From: Protea cynaroides
Taxonomy: Eukaryota > Streptophyta > Magnoliopsida > Proteales > Proteaceae
Length of the DNA stretch: 64,000 nt
Assembly (NCBI GenBank): GCA_028583415.1
Contig: CM053266.1
Span: 6,953,217 to 7,017,216, forward strand
Direction of reading: 5' to 3'
Shown: positions 46,550 through 59,341 of the stretch, one piece after another
Position numbering within the stretch: position 1 is the first letter of the stretch
Layout of the letters: every line of letters starts with the position of its first letter
Program-made: the position numbers and the translations under genes
The notes under the pieces: model-generated
Told to the model about the DNA's origin: nothing
What the model saw: only the letters and a program-made list of their open reading frames with translations
The model's database searches: none

Positions 46550-46561
46550 TGGCATTAGAGC
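46550..46561 (+). other. Variant primer binding site, element E
   Basis: TGGCATTAGAGC, two pyrimidine transitions from the usual TGGTATCAGAGC. Either decay or a different primer tRNA. Confidence 0.7.
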
Positions 46562-46797
46562 ACTAGCCTGTGTTGTACCATGCCAACCCAAACAATGTCA
46601 TGATTCTATGTCAATGAATTGAGCATTATGAAAATAAAAACCAAAAGAGCATAACTTGTAAATATGAAACAAAAATTGTTGTGGTGTGCTAAAAAAACGA
46701 AAGCATAAGATGCTAAAAAAATATTAGAGACTATATATATAACATACACCAAGTGAATGAAAAGTACTCTGCAAAAAAAGAGTATGTAGATAATCTC

Positions 46798-48012
46798 TAC
46801 TGAAGATCAGATGGTGGAGGTGTAGACTCGTGAACCCGCTGAAAAGTCTACACCCGTGTTGTGCCCGACACCGACCCCTCTCCAACGCCCTCGGTGTGCA
46901 ACAAGAAAACTCTCTCCATAAGTCGATTAGGAAGACTAGGCATACTACATCCGACGGATTTGGTTTTCCATCCTATGGGCGTGTTGCCTCTGGTCACCCC
47001 AAGAACCATGAATCTCCGCCATGATATCATCTAATGTAGTAGGAGCCCGTGCAGGACCCGTAGGGAGATCTCCACCCTCTCTCTCTGCCCCCACTGGTGC
47101 CTCCTCGTCCTCTCCGTTTTTTGCCTCCTTTGCTACCTCAACTGTAGGTGCCTCTTGCCATCTAAGAGGAGGCTTAGCCTCTAACTCGTCATTTGATATT
47201 ACTACGTGGTGCAAATGCATCTTGGCAATGGCATGCCAATTAAAGTCTACCGCCACTTTCTCATCAAAGGCCTCTACCTCATGTATGACATTCCCATAAG
47301 CATGAAGAGATGAGTGAGCAACTTTTCATAAGGCAGATTAGATGAACCCATGCCCTCTGTACCATAATCATAACTCGCTTCATGATGTAGGGTAAGTAGA
47401 CAGGATTTCTGGTTGCCAAACGATAGGTGAGGAATAGACAAAAAGTAGACATCTCGTTGTAATGACCACCTTGAGGAACACTGTTGTACTGTGCTATCCT
47501 GCAGTAAACTAGGGGCAAGGGACAATATTTGGTACACTGGTGCCATTTTCCAGGGAAGAGTATCTGATTCCAAATCTTTGCCCACATATGCTCTGTTAGA
47601 AATTCCTTCTCTTTGGGGCCATAAATGGCCACATCTTCAGCCATAGAAATCCCCAGAAGACCCGCCAATTTCTCCGTGTTGAATGAGATGTTGACACCCA
47701 TGACCCAACTCAAATTGCGAAGGTCTCATGCTGAGTCAAAGCTGCCAAGTCTGCATTTTACCCGAAGGTTACAATAAAACAGGCTCACCAAGTCAAGTCT
47801 GGTAATGATACCGATTCAAATAACGGGGGACCAACCCATAGCATTGAAAATTTCCTGGATGTTGAATCTCACCAACTCTTCGAATACCACCGGCCAGCCT
47901 CGACAAGTTTGTTTTCAAACTTCAGGTAAGACTCCTGTGCTTCCAGTGAGCGAAACCACACTTCATCCAACAACAGTGGAGTAGGAACTCTTGGTCTCTA
48001 CCTTGGAGTCAT
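46798..48012 (-). pseudogene. Element E antisense gene (Transposase_32-like), diverged
   Basis: From ATG at 48012 leftward. Matching blocks: a degraded GW-PVI/LVSLFYCNL region (about 47840-47770), LSWVMGVNISFNTEKLAGLLGI (47720-47655), then LATRNPVYLPYIMKRVM (about 47420-47375), an acidic tail, and a PPPSDLQ end near 46800. Same position and orientation as in A, C and F, so the gene was present before these subfamilies split. Stops and frameshifts disable it. Confidence 0.7.
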
Positions 48013-48599
48013 TGGTTTGCAACAAGAAAAGAAGCACATAATACCTATGACATTGTAAAAGTTTGTAAAAGAGGACATATGGATTCAAAATGGTAGTTGA
48101 CCAGGGATACGGTGAAGCCCAAGTCAGTGAGAACATTGGGAAATGCTAAGAAACCAGATAAGAGTTTCAAATGGAGCATAATTATGGAAGAAAGAGAGGA
48201 AAATCGGTTTTCATGCATTAAGATATGGAAAATGCAAGAAACGATGTGGGAGAATTGTTGGCGATGAAAGAAAATCATGATAGAACATGGTATGGTGATG
48301 CCAAAGTCACCATGATAGCATTCAATCATGTAAAGAATATTTAGAAAAAGTTTAATAAAAAAAGAGACAAAAAAGAGAAAGAACTCAATTTTGCATGACG
48401 AATGTGATGTGTGCAAGAAAATGTGATATGGAGATTGAATGATCACAAGAAAAGCATCAAGAAAGCTTTTGAACAAGTAAAAATATGCTTGCATAAAGTT
48501 TCAAGAAAGAAAACTCAAAGAAAAGAGAAACTAGGGTTTATTTTGGCTATTCCTAAACCCTAGAGAGAGATTTTGCCATGGGTATCATAGGAAACATAC
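48013..48599 (-). other. Probable 5'-UTR intron region, element E antisense gene
   Basis: A donor ATTAAAG|GTATGTTTCC lies on the minus strand at 48600/48599. The expected acceptor just before the ATG reads TTCTTGTTGCAA, one base off AG, perhaps mutated. The length would be about 580 bp. No other gene is seen here. Confidence 0.45.
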
Positions 48600-49134
48600 C
48601 TTTAATCGATGTAGAAGGAGATAAGTTGGAGTTTTGAAGCTTGAAGGCCCACCAGATGCAAGAACTCACATCTAGAGGCGAAAACCGAGCTCCAGCTGCT
48701 TAAGAGAGAAGTTAGAAAATGAAATAAAATTTTAAAACCCGAGTTGAATTTATAAGAGGAAGAAATTTCTCAATCTGGTCGCAAATCTCTATGGATGTTG
48801 CAGCGGAATAATGGGATCAGATCTCCCACCGGTTTTATGCTCTGGATAATGGCACTGGTCAGAACTACCGGTCGCATGACTGTTACGACCGAATAGTTCC
48901 AGAAGATTCCGTATGGTTTACAGTCATAGGTTCCGGTCGCAAGTTTCGACACCAGACTCTGCAACCAGACACCTAGGGAATCTGATTTGTCTATTGAATC
49001 GGAGGCTTTGGATTTGCGTGTGCCTGGTGTTGTTTCATACATGTTCCATTCTAATATTACCCTTGTACCGTTTTCCATAGAACATGTCACTAATCTTGTT
49101 AATGTAACATTTCAAGAACCATTACTGGTTACAA
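48600..49134. promoter_or_regulatory. Divergent spacer of element E with CGGTCGCA motifs
   Basis: Between the antisense first exon and gag. GGTCGCA occurs at about 48778, 48870 and 48935, with GTTACGACC near 48892: the E subfamily's version of the TCGA/GGTCG cluster. No coding content recognised. Confidence 0.4.
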
Positions 49135-50398
49135 ATGGCACCCAATACCCGTTCTGCACTACGCACAAGTAAACAGGGTGACAAGTCAAATCCTAATAAG
49201 ACGCAGCCACTCACCCTGCAGCTTAGTGAAAATACCCAAGTGGTATCCACGTTGCCACCACCACCTGAGCTACTCTTGAGAATATTCCAGCAATCATGAG
49301 GAATCTAGCTCATGCCATGGGTCAGGAACAACGTGAGGTGCTGAGAGAGCAGCAGTGTAAGAGTCAAACTCAGTAGTAGTAGTTTTTGGAAGACCTTAGA
49401 GCCATATTGAGGCCAGAACTTGCCCCTCTAGCAATAGTTAATCAGGAAAACCATACTACACTGCCCCTCTGCTAGGAGTTAATGCTGCTAATGTTGCTAG
49501 GACATTGACAGGGCAGGATAAGGTTACGAATGAAGACAATCGTACTACAGCGGCTACCCAGAATCATCCACCAATTATGCTAGTGCCACATTAGCTCGAC
49601 CCAGCCAAGACTATCAAGAGATTTATGAAGATGAAACCTCTGAAATTCACTGGAGTAGGGAATAATACACTATAACCAGCAATTTTGATTAAGTCAATTG
49701 AAAAGACACTACGAATAATGATCTATACTGAAGATGAAAAATACTTTGTGCCACTTATATGCTCGAGGGTGAACCTAATAATGGTGGGAGTCCCCTTAGC
49801 CTCTCCTAGCTGCCCCAAATAACTTGGGAAATTTTCAAAGAATCTTTCTTTGACAAGTACTTCCCAAGGAGCTTCGAGGATAAGTATCTGAACATGTCTC
49901 AAGGAAAGCAGTCGGTGGACGACTACCAACACAAGTTTGAAGAACTATTTTATTTTTCCCCAGTCAGCATGAAGGAAGAAGCGGCCAAGGCTTGCAGGTT
50001 TACCATGGAATTGCGAGGTAACATTCGAGCTACAATGGATGCGTTGGGTAAGGAAGTGTACTCCGAAGTTATTTAAACAGTTAAGGTCATCGAAACCAGT
50101 CTAAGGGATAGCTACTTTGCACAGAAGAGAAACAACAAGAGGAAAGCTCACTTTACTAGCAGAAGGAAAACCAATAAGGTCCTTCGTACCACTTAGACCA
50201 TAGCGAGGCCTGCTATGACTAAGACAGCACCTGTAGGAAATCGTCCGGCTGTTCCATTAGTCACCAACCTCAAATGGTTCAACTATGGTCAGACAGGCTT
50301 TTCCAAATCTTGTCCTCACCCTCCTAAAACTACTCAAATGGGAAAGGTGTATGTTGTATCTACGGAAGAAGCAAAGGCTTCCTCAGATGTGGTGACAG
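49135..50398 (+). pseudogene. Element E gag, broken
   Basis: Start MAPNTRSALRTSKQ. The capsid core is recognisable from about 49840 (YFPRSFEDKYLNMSQGKQSV, then FEELFYFSPVSMKEEA). The zinc knuckle at about 50276-50312 is degraded (WFNYGQTGFSKSC, two Cys and the His lost). Many stops and frameshifts between 49280 and 49840. Ends SSDVVTG at the candidate intron. Confidence 0.8.
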
Positions 50399-50464
50399 GT
50401 ATGTACTTTCAGTTATTGCATTAGTAAATTGTGTGCAAAAGCAGGGTTATAGCAATTACTATAG
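50399..50464 (+). other. Candidate gag-protease intron, element E (66 bp)
   Basis: Donor GTATGTAC is close to the plant consensus, acceptor ACTATAG, AT-rich, stop TAG in frame if retained. Exon junction phase is the same as in A, C and F although the interior has no clear similarity to theirs. Confidence 0.65.
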
Positions 50465-51764
50465 GTATTGTAAACATAGCGGGAGTTCCAACGAAGGTAC
50501 TCTTCGACTCGAGAGCTACCCATTCTTTTATGTCTCCATCTTTTGGAGGAAGGATTGAAGGTGTTACAAAGCCCCTCAAGACATTATTGGTTGTCAGATC
50601 GCCCCTTGGTGTGGAAGTGGTTCTTAATGAATATCAAAGGCCATGCCTAGTCTTTATAGATGGCAGAAGTTTGGATGCAAATCTAATTCAACTAGACATG
50701 TCAGATTTCGACGTGATTTTGGGTATGGACTGGTTATCTCAACACAAGGCTAGTCTCTAATGTGTAGAGAAGAAGTTGTTCGATGAAGGTGACAAGAAGA
50801 TGTTTGAATTCATAGGGGACAATAAGCCCAAGAAAAGGAAACTATTCCTCTCTGCACTTAAGGTAGTTTGGTGCTTACAGAAGGGTGGAGTAGGATTCTA
50901 GGTATCTGTCTTAGATGTCACTATAGATAGACCTCGGTTATAAGACCTAGAAGTGGTAAAGGAGTTTCTCGATATTTTTCTTGAAGACCTACCAGGGTTA
51001 TCGCCAGATGGAGCAGCAGAATTTATGTTAGATCTACTACAAGATCAGCACCGGTATCTAAGGCTCCATATCGAATGGTACCTACAAAATTGAAGGAAGT
51101 AAAGGTGCAGTTACAAGAACTACTGGACAAGGGTTTTATCAAAACCAAGATCTCCCCATGGGGCATACTAGTGTTGTTTGCGAAGAAAAAAGATGGTAGT
51201 GTGTACTTGTGCATAGATTACTATGAGTTCAACAAGCTTACCAGTATTCGCTACCGCGTATAGATGATTTATTTGACTAGCTATAAGGTGATGATGTGTT
51301 CTCAAAGATTGATCTTAGATCAGGGTACCATCAGTTGAAGATCAAAGAGAGTGACGTACCTAAAATAGCTTTTTGAACTACATATGGACATTGTGAATTC
51401 TTGGTCAAGTCATTTGGACTAACAAAGGCTTATGCCTCATTTATAGAGCTCATGAACCGGGAGTTTTACGACATGTTGGCCACGTTGGTCATAGTCTTCA
51501 TTGACGATATCCTAATATGCTCTCGGAATGAAGAAGAACACAAGGTACATTTGCATCAAGCATTGCAGAGGTTAAGAGAGAAGACCCTTTATGCCAAGTT
51601 TAAGAAATGTGACTTCCGGCTGAACGAAGTGGCATTCCTAGGTCATGTAGTATTAATAGAAGGAATCAAAGTAGATCCTAGCAAGATTGATGCTATTATA
51701 AATTGGGAAGCACCCAAGACAGTTACTGAGATTCGCAGTTTCTTAGGTTTAGCTGGGTACTACC
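50465..51764 (+). pseudogene. Element E protease and RT, first part of pol
   Basis: Protease has LFDSRATHSF: the active-site Gly is replaced by Arg. Then FDVILGMDWLSQHKA; RT with VQLQELLDKGFIKTKISPWG, FAKKKDGS, DLRSGYHQLK, FIDDILICSRNEEEH and GHVV. Stops at 50758, 50900 and 50941, and frameshifts near 51040 and 51250. It is interrupted after LAGYYRR by element F; the 3' continuation is at 63709. Confidence 0.88.
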
Positions 51765-51769
51765 GTAGG

Positions 51770-54109
51770 TGTCACACCCCAATTTTGGTCTAACCAGAAT
51801 GGTGTGATGAACCGCTAATAAACCAACGGTTCAACCAGGATCTCGAATAGGCTATCCCCATTTTATCCAAACTTTCACACATCCATAATCATAATCAGAG
51901 TAATACACAATAGCGGAAAATTTATAATAAAATGAACTGAGCAACTAAGATGATATCATTAATTTAATAGCAAATTATTCTGTTTTCAACTGAGACATAA
52001 ATATTTAAATATCAAATACAAGTCTCTATTAAATTCAATAAAAAGAAACCTATAAAAATATCTAATCAAATACACACGAGTTGCACTCGCAAGAGGAGTC
52101 GTGTGTATCATCTTCAGCTCCAGCGTCCATTGCTGCTATATTCTCGTACGCAGATGCGTTCATATAGTCTTCAACTGTGTAACCTGCATAACCAACTAAA
52201 AATATTCGACATCGAGGGGTGAGCACACAATACGGCTCAGTGAGTAGCTAAAACAATGCAACATTACATATGCATGCACATCAATTTATATCTTTGGTCT
52301 GGTTTGAAGTTTGCAATATGCAATAGAAAGGTTGAGGTAGCCAAAGGTCACGTTTATTGACTCCGCCTCTATACACGAGTGTGTGACATTACCCGAAGAT
52401 CACGTTTATCGTCAACTCACATGCACCCAATCATGAACAATATATAACAAAGGTTACATTTATTGCTATATAGTGCCATACCAACACATAAGCCCCTGTT
52501 GGAGAGGGCTGCAAACTGGGCTCGCAACTAACCCATCCTAATGCCAAACAGTGTATCCAAGGCCTCACCCCAGCATCCCTCAGAATGTCCATAGAGATAG
52601 AGCTAAGGCCCCCCGGTAGAGTCAGAGACTACAAGGACCGAGACCACCTCCCCTGATACTCTACGACATAATAGTTCTGCTAAAGTAATGGCGATACGAC
52701 GATGCCAATGCACAAGACTTGAGTTAGAGATAGAGCTAAAGTGCTGAGACCCACCAAAGGTTAACGTTTATTGACATTCTCATCACACCTCCTCTGATAC
52801 TCGCTCGCATCAAGCACATCAATCACACACATACAAGCACATGCCTATTCCTATCATCATCATCACCATCATGTTATAAACAATAAAGTAAATATGCATG
52901 AACAAATAATAGAAATATTGGATGGCATGCTGTATGCACATAAGAATCATATTCGCATAGAATCAAACATAGCATAGGACTCAAGAAATAAAAAATAGTT
53001 TATTATTAACCAATTTAGTTTGGAGTTAAGGTTCCTCACCTTAGCTTGCTAATAGATATTTTTACAAGCTTTAGAATCACCTCTACAGTGTTAATATGAT
53101 GTTAGCAACCTAACAAAGTCGATAGAATTTAATTAGAGTTAATTTCCAATTTAAAAACCATACTGTTATCTGAGGGTCGATCAGAGGGTCGATGCTCAGA
53201 ATGCATAGGGTCGATGGGTCTATCGACCCTGTCCTCTGTCTGAACTTCCCGAATGTTGAGGGTCGATGGTCAGGGTGCATAGGGTCGATGGGTCTATCGA
53301 CCCTGTGTGTGACCCTCTGTGCAATCAGGTCCAATTTCCAGTTTATAATTCATTCTTCATGTTTGGGGTCCTATGGCTTGCTTCCACATTCCATTAAACA
53401 TTCATTCCATGGTCTGAAACCATGATTCATCCTCCTAGATGGCTTTCATGCATTATCCTAGGTTTTTTTCCATGACAACCTAACCATGGATGGATGGTTT
53501 GGGTTTCTCTGAAATCCTAGACTCAACCATATCTAACCTAAGGTCTGTAGAAACTCATGGAATTAGTATCCATACCTGAGAAGATTACTTTTCTCTGGAA
53601 ATTCTTCTCCTTTTTGCTAAGTCTTCTTCCTTACCTCTTTTCTTCCTCTTTTCCTTCTTCTCTCTTTCTCTCAATTCAATTAGGGTTGTGAAAGGAGTGA
53701 AAGTGGCTTAGGGACATCCTTTAAATAGAGTAGGAATGTCCTATAATAGTCCCATTGAGATTTGGAAAGAATCCCAATCGAAAATTAGGAAGTTTCCTAA
53801 TTTCAGTTTCGGCGATAGTGAGAGGGTCGATTCGAGGGTCGATGATCCCGTCGACCCTATGGTCTGACACTGTCCGACCCTCTATCCATTTTTCAGGGTC
53901 TGAGTTTCTAATTTGAGAGGGTCGACCCTGTTTAGCTGGGTATGCGACCCTTGCTCTATTTTAAGTGTTTTTGGGTCGATTTGATACCTGGGATCTCGCT
54001 CTCCTTCACGCCCTTGGTCTCCTTCACGCCCTTGGTCCATTGACTTGACCATGATGGGTAAACCTGGTTCAAGGTGGTAAGACCGGGTTAGTTTGACACG
54101 GGTCTTACA
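51770..54109 (-). repeat. Element F 3' LTR (left)
   Basis: TGTCACACCC to GGTCTTACA. Hairpins AGGGTCGAT-(6)-ATCGACCCT at 53207-53230 and again near 53279. The 33-codon ORF lies on the minus strand at 52163-52062. Confidence 0.95.
52062..52163 (-). CDS. LTR-encoded conserved 33-aa ORF (element F 3' LTR)
   Basis: MNASAYENIAAMDAGAED start, HDSSCECNSCVFD end; intact, 33 codons. The acceptor-like GTTATGCAG precedes it. Confidence 0.5.
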   Translation of the reverse strand: MNASAYENIAAMDAGAEDDTHDSSCECNSCVFD

Positions 54110-57100
54110 ACTCCCCCCAACTTATAAAAATTTCATCCTCAAAATTGGACGTACCTTCTGAATCAAATAAGTGAGGGTATTGCTTCCGCATAGCATTTTC
54201 TTCTTCCCATGTAACTTCTTCCATGTCTCTACTTTTCCATGTGACCTTAACATAGTAGATATCTCTGTTGCGTAGACGTTGAACCTTTCGACTAGTGATT
54301 TCCGTTGGTGTTACTTCAAATGTCAAATCATCAGTCAATTCTGGAAAATCCACTGTCAAAACATGCGTTGGGTCTTTGACATACTTCTTCAATAAGGAAA
54401 TGTGAAATACGTCATGCACGCTTGACATAGATGGTGGTAGTGCTATCTGATAAGCTACTTTTCCACGCTTAGCCAGAATTTCATATGGCCCGACATATCT
54501 TGGACTTAGTTTCCCTTTTTGTCCGAACCTTTTCAATCCTCGCATAGGCGATACCTTCAAAAATAATTTATCACCTACGGCGAACTCTAGATCTCTTCAT
54601 CGAGTATCTGTGTATTACTTCTAACGGTTCTGAGCTGTTCTTACTCTTTCCTTGATAATGTCGACCACTCGACAAGTTTCTTCAACGAATTCCGGTCCAA
54701 CAATACTACGTTCTCCAACTTCATTCCAAAACAAAGGAGTTCGACACTTTCTTCTATACAGTGCTTCATAAGGTGACATCTGTATAGTAGCCTGATAGCT
54801 ATTATTATTAGCGAACTCGATCAATGGTAATCTTTCATCCCATGATCCCTTGAAATCAATTACACATGCTCGTAGCATATCTTCTAGAATCTGAATTGTG
54901 CGCTCTGACTGTCCATCTGTCTGTGGATGGAATGAAGTACTAAACTTTAATGTTGTACCCATAGCCTTTTGTAGTCCTTCCCAAAACTTGGAAGTAAATC
55001 AGGGATCTCTATCTGACACGATGCTTTCTGGAACACCATGTAATCGAACAATATTATCCACATACATCTTCGCTAACCTTTCCAGTGTATACTGAGGTCG
55101 TATAGGTATGAAACGAGCTGTTTTTGTCAGACGGTCTACAATCACCCAAACTGCGTCAACTACTCGAGGAGTCAATGGTAGTCCTGTGACGAAGTCCATA
55201 GTGATGCAGTCCCATTTCCATGCTGGTTCCGGTAACGGCTGTAACAGTCCTGCGGGTCTTTGTCGTTCAGCCTTTACTTTCTGACAATTTAGGCATTGAG
55301 ACACGAATTTAGCTACATCTGCTTTCATTCCCCTCCACCAATATAGTTTCTTTAGATCATGATACATTTTTGTACTTCCAGGATGTATCGAATAGATGGT
55401 GGTATGAGCTTCTTTCATCAGTCGGTGTCTAATGTCCACACTTTCTGTTTCGGGTACAAATATTCTTCCTTTGTATTTCAATACTTTTTCTTCATCCAAG
55501 TTGAACTCAGGGTTAGTCCTACCTTTCTCAATATCTTCTTGTACCGTTCTCAGATAAGGATCTGCTTGGATAGCTGTCTTCACTTCATCCATTATATCTG
55601 GTATAATCTTCAATGCCGCGAACATATTCGAAAACCGATGAATAAACCCTTGGTTGGCTGATCCATCCATTGTATCTATCACATACTGCTCGTTGCCGTG
55701 ATTGAATACCATTCCGGTAGTGCACATTGCCGCAGTCATGCTAACTTCTCCTTGAGATTTTATCATTGCTTTTCTGCTCAATGCATCTGCTACTACGTTC
55801 ACTTTTTCTAGATGATATTGGATATCACAATCATAGTCTTTCAATAGTTCCAGCCATCTTCTTTGTCTCATATTCAACTCCTTCTGATTAAATATATAAG
55901 TAAAACTTTTATGGTCCGACTTAATCTGGAATTTCTCTCCGTATAGGTAGTGTCTCCATATCTTGACAGCATGTAGTACTGCCGCTAACTCCAAATCATG
56001 AGTGGGGTAATTTTTCTCATGTACCTTCAATTGTCTCGAGGCATAGGCAATCACTTGCTCTCCATGCATAAGCACACATCCTAATCCCAATCCCGACGCA
56101 TCGGTATATAAGGTAAATGTTTGTCCTGGGATCGGAATAGTTAAAATCGGAGCGGATATCAATCTGGTCTTCAGTGTTTGAAAACTCTTTTCACACTTAT
56201 CCGTCCATACAAATTTTTCTCCTTTCTTGGTCAAACTGGTAAGAGGTACGGCAATCCGAGAATAGTCTTCAACGAATCTCCGATAATAACCAGCTAGACC
56301 CAGAAAACTTCTAATTTCTGAAATGCTCTTTGGTGCTTCCCACTTTACGATAGCATCGATCTTACTGGGGTCCACTTTGATTCCTTCAATGGATACTACA
56401 TGGCCTAGAAAGGCGACTTCACTTAGCCAAAACTCACACTTTGAAAATTTGGCGTATAACTTCTCTTTCCTTAAACGTTGTAGGGCTGCGTTTAGGTTCT
56501 TGACATGGGTTTCCTTGTCCTTGGAGTATACCAATATGTCATCAATAAATACTATAACCGACGTGTCCAACATATCATGGAAAACTCGGTTCATAAGTTC
56601 CATGAATGTTGCCGGTGCATTAGTTAATCCGAATGACATTACTAAGAATTCATAATGTCCGTATCTTGTCCTGAAAGCTGTCTTCAGAATGTCACCTTCT
56701 TTAATCTTCAGCTGATGATAGCCCGATCGAAGATCGATCTTTGAAAATACTTTTGCTCCCTGTAACTGATCGAACAAGTCATCGATCCTAGGTAGTGGGT
56801 ATCGATTCTTGATGGTCAGTTTATTCAACTCTCGATAGTCGATACATAATCGAACGCTACCATCCTTCTTCTTTACGAACAACACCGGTGCTCCCCATGG
56901 AGATATACTGGGTCTAATATAACCCTTATCCAGCAGTTCTTGTAATTGCACTTTTAATTCCTTTAGTTCAGTAGGAGCCATCCTATAAGGTGCTTTTGAT
57001 ACGGGTGCGGCTCCGGGTAGAAGGTCTATTACAAACTCTGTGGCTCGGTCAGGTGGTAATCCGGGTAGTTCCTCCGAAAATACATCGGGAAAATCTCGCA

Positions 57101-57595
57101 CGACATCAATATCTTCCATTCGTGGCACGTCCTTGGTTAGGTCGACCACTGATACTAGATATCCGGCAGCCCCTTTCTCAAGGCACTTCTGAGCCTTAAA
57201 TACTGAGAGTATGAGCTTTCGTCTCCTGGGAAGTTTGGTTCCCGAGAAACTGAATTCTGCTCCTTCTTTATCTTTAAATGTTAGCTTCTTTTCGGCACAT
57301 AATAGATTTTCAGAATGCCGAGCTAACCAGTCCATTCCCAAGATGACGTCAAAGTCTGCCATCTCAAGTTGTATCAAGGTTGCATCCAAGGTCTGCTCTC
57401 CAATGAGAACTGGACATGGTCCATAACCTTTCTTTAATTCCACTTCTAATCCCATCGGTGACCGTACAAGTAATTTGTAGTCTAATGTTTTGATGGGCAA
57501 ATTGGTCTTCTTTCCAAACGACACAGATATAAATGAATGAGTAGCTCCTGAATCAAAGAGTACTCTGGCGGGTATGCCATTGATAGGTACGATAC
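54105..57595 (-). pseudogene. Element F pol (PR-RT-RH-IN-chromodomain), almost intact
   Basis: Protease LFDSGATHSF (about 57550), GMDWLARHS; RT with KDGSVRLCIDYRELNK, IDLRSGYHQLK, SFGLTNAPATF and FIDDILVYSKD (about 56530); RNase H LYTDASGLGLGCVL (about 56100); integrase with HPGSTKMY, QCLNCQKV, MDFVTGLPL, SDRDP and FHPQTDGQSE; group II chromodomain DIYYVKVTWKSRDMEEVTWE (about 54245). An 841-codon stretch is open. Lesions are a TGA in integrase after SDRDP (about 54998) and clustered stops near 54590-54622. The frame ends FISWGEL, reading through the PPT to a stop in the first bases of the LTR; A and C stop earlier. Confidence 0.95.
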
Positions 57596-57665
57596 CTGTG
57601 ATTCGTTTTTACTTAATCTAAATGCTCAATCAATGTAATTAAAATCTTAAAAGTTTTGGTCATAC
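57596..57665 (-). other. Candidate gag-protease intron, element F (70 bp)
   Basis: Minus-strand GTATGACC...AATCACAG. If retained, translation adds 17 codons then stops; if removed, DVVTG joins the protease start in frame. Confidence 0.68.
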
Positions 57666-58909
57666 CTGTGACCACATCGGGCGATGCGGCAGCATCTTCT
57701 GATGTAACAGCATATACCCGTCCTTGATGTAACTGCTTCTTGGGTTTTGGGCACTCTCTTGCCATATGCCCTGGTTGGTTGCAGTTAAAGCACTTCGGGA
57801 CTTCAAAATTTGACCTTGGGTTGTGGTTGAGCTGCTGAAGTAGGCTTCGATGGGGTAGCCAAATTCTGAGGACGAAAAGGTTTATACATCCTATTATTGC
57901 CTCCGTTGTAGGTGTTTCCGGCTGGTCTCTTGATTCCTCGGTTCTGGGAGAAATAGCTCTCTTTCTGGCTCGATTCAATTACTCGAGCGATCTGGACAGC
58001 TTCGTTGTAAATCTTCTTCTCTAAGCCCAGAACATTTTCTCTTATGCTTCCTCTTAGTCCCGCGACGAACCTACGGGTTTTTGTATCTTCTTCTTGCATA
58101 CTCGCCGGTGCAAAGAAAAACAGTTCTTCGTAGCGCTATTGATATGCGTCTACGGTCATCTGTCCCTGGTACAAACTCAGGAACTCTTTCTCCATTGAGT
58201 CTTTGAAGCTTCGTGGGAAATATTTCTCGAAGAACGCTTCTTTATATATAGCCCATGTCAGTAGGGCATGTCTGGTCAATAAGTATGTTTTTGTGGATTT
58301 TCACCAATGGTGTGCGTCACCTTTGAGCATGAAGGTGGCGCATAATACTTTCTCTTCTTCTGAAATAGTCATCATAAGGAAATTTCTCTCCATCTCGTCT
58401 ATCCAGTGTGCTGGCCACAACGGATCAGACGGTTTACCTTTGAATTCCTTAGGTTTCATCTTCAAAAATCTCTCTACTAGTCGGGAGTGATCCAGTTGGT
58501 TTTGGGGGTTTGCCCCAAACATATAGTGTGGATACTGGTAGTTCCCTTGGGCTGCTTCTGGGACTTGCACTGGAATTGGTGCAGCCGGTTGTTGAGGTGT
58601 CTGTTGAGCTGGGTGATTACCCACTGATGCTGCACTAGCTTGCCCAGTGTGTATGGTTGCAACCTGAGTGGCTTGAAACATAACTCCCATTGCAACCTGC
58701 ATTTGAGCTTATGCGTGTTGCATTTTCTGTAGTTGTTGTGCCAGATTCATCACCACTGTTGTTAGCTCTAGTGGTGGTGGTGGCAAATTTGTAGGGTTTG
58801 CCGGTTCGAGATTACCCTGTGCATAATTGTTCTCTTGACTAGTCTCATCCGCCGGTGGTGGTGGTGGGACTGTGTTCCGGGTCTGTCGGGTAACTCTACG
58901 TCCAGACAT
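57666..58909 (-). pseudogene. Element F gag, few lesions
   Basis: Start MSGRRVTRQTRNTVPPPPP. The predicted acceptor TTAATTTTCAG is 26 bases upstream (58935). Proline-rich N-terminus; capsid core with DPLWPAHWIDEMERNF, GDAHHW, KYFPRSFKDSMEKEF; RRFVAGLRGSIRENVLG; zinc knuckle CFNCNQPGHMAREC (about 57797-57756). Lesions: stops near 58710, 58301 and 58140 (at Gln/Trp codons of relatives) and a frameshift before the knuckle (about 57805). Confidence 0.9.
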
Positions 58910-59044
58910 AATTCTTTTCGATGATTGGTGGTGCCTGAAAATTAACAAAATCAATGAGAAATCATGTATATGTCATGTAGGCACGTTAACCAATAATCAA
59001 TTCCAATTCGAGCTCATTTTATAAAAAAAATACTGTCTTTTCTA

Positions 59045-59190
59045 TACAGGGTCGATGGTGAGGGTCGATGGTATGTCAGACCCTTAATGTCCGACCCTGT
59101 AGTTTCTGTCAGATTCCCGAGAGCAGAGGGTCGATTAGAGGGTCGATCAGAGGGTCGATGGCCCTGGTCGAGTTGTCCGACCCTCTGACC
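59045..59190. promoter_or_regulatory. GGGTCGA cluster between divergent genes, element F
   Basis: GGGTCGAT(G/T)-type motifs in tandem (for example GAGGGTCGATTAGAGGGTCG near 59127) between gag and the antisense gene, as in A and C. A conserved block GAGTTGCTACAGTG follows at 59268-59281 in the presumed first exon of the antisense gene. Confidence 0.45.
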
Positions 59191-59341
59191 AAAAATCAGA
59201 TTTTTAAAGTCCGATTTTGGGTCATTTTCTATTATTTCCCTCCCGTTTCGACTCGTCTCTTCTCTCCGAGTTGCTACAGTGCTACTTCACTGTTGTGGAT
59301 CATTCTTAGTCCGAGTTTCGACATCCACATCACCTATACAG

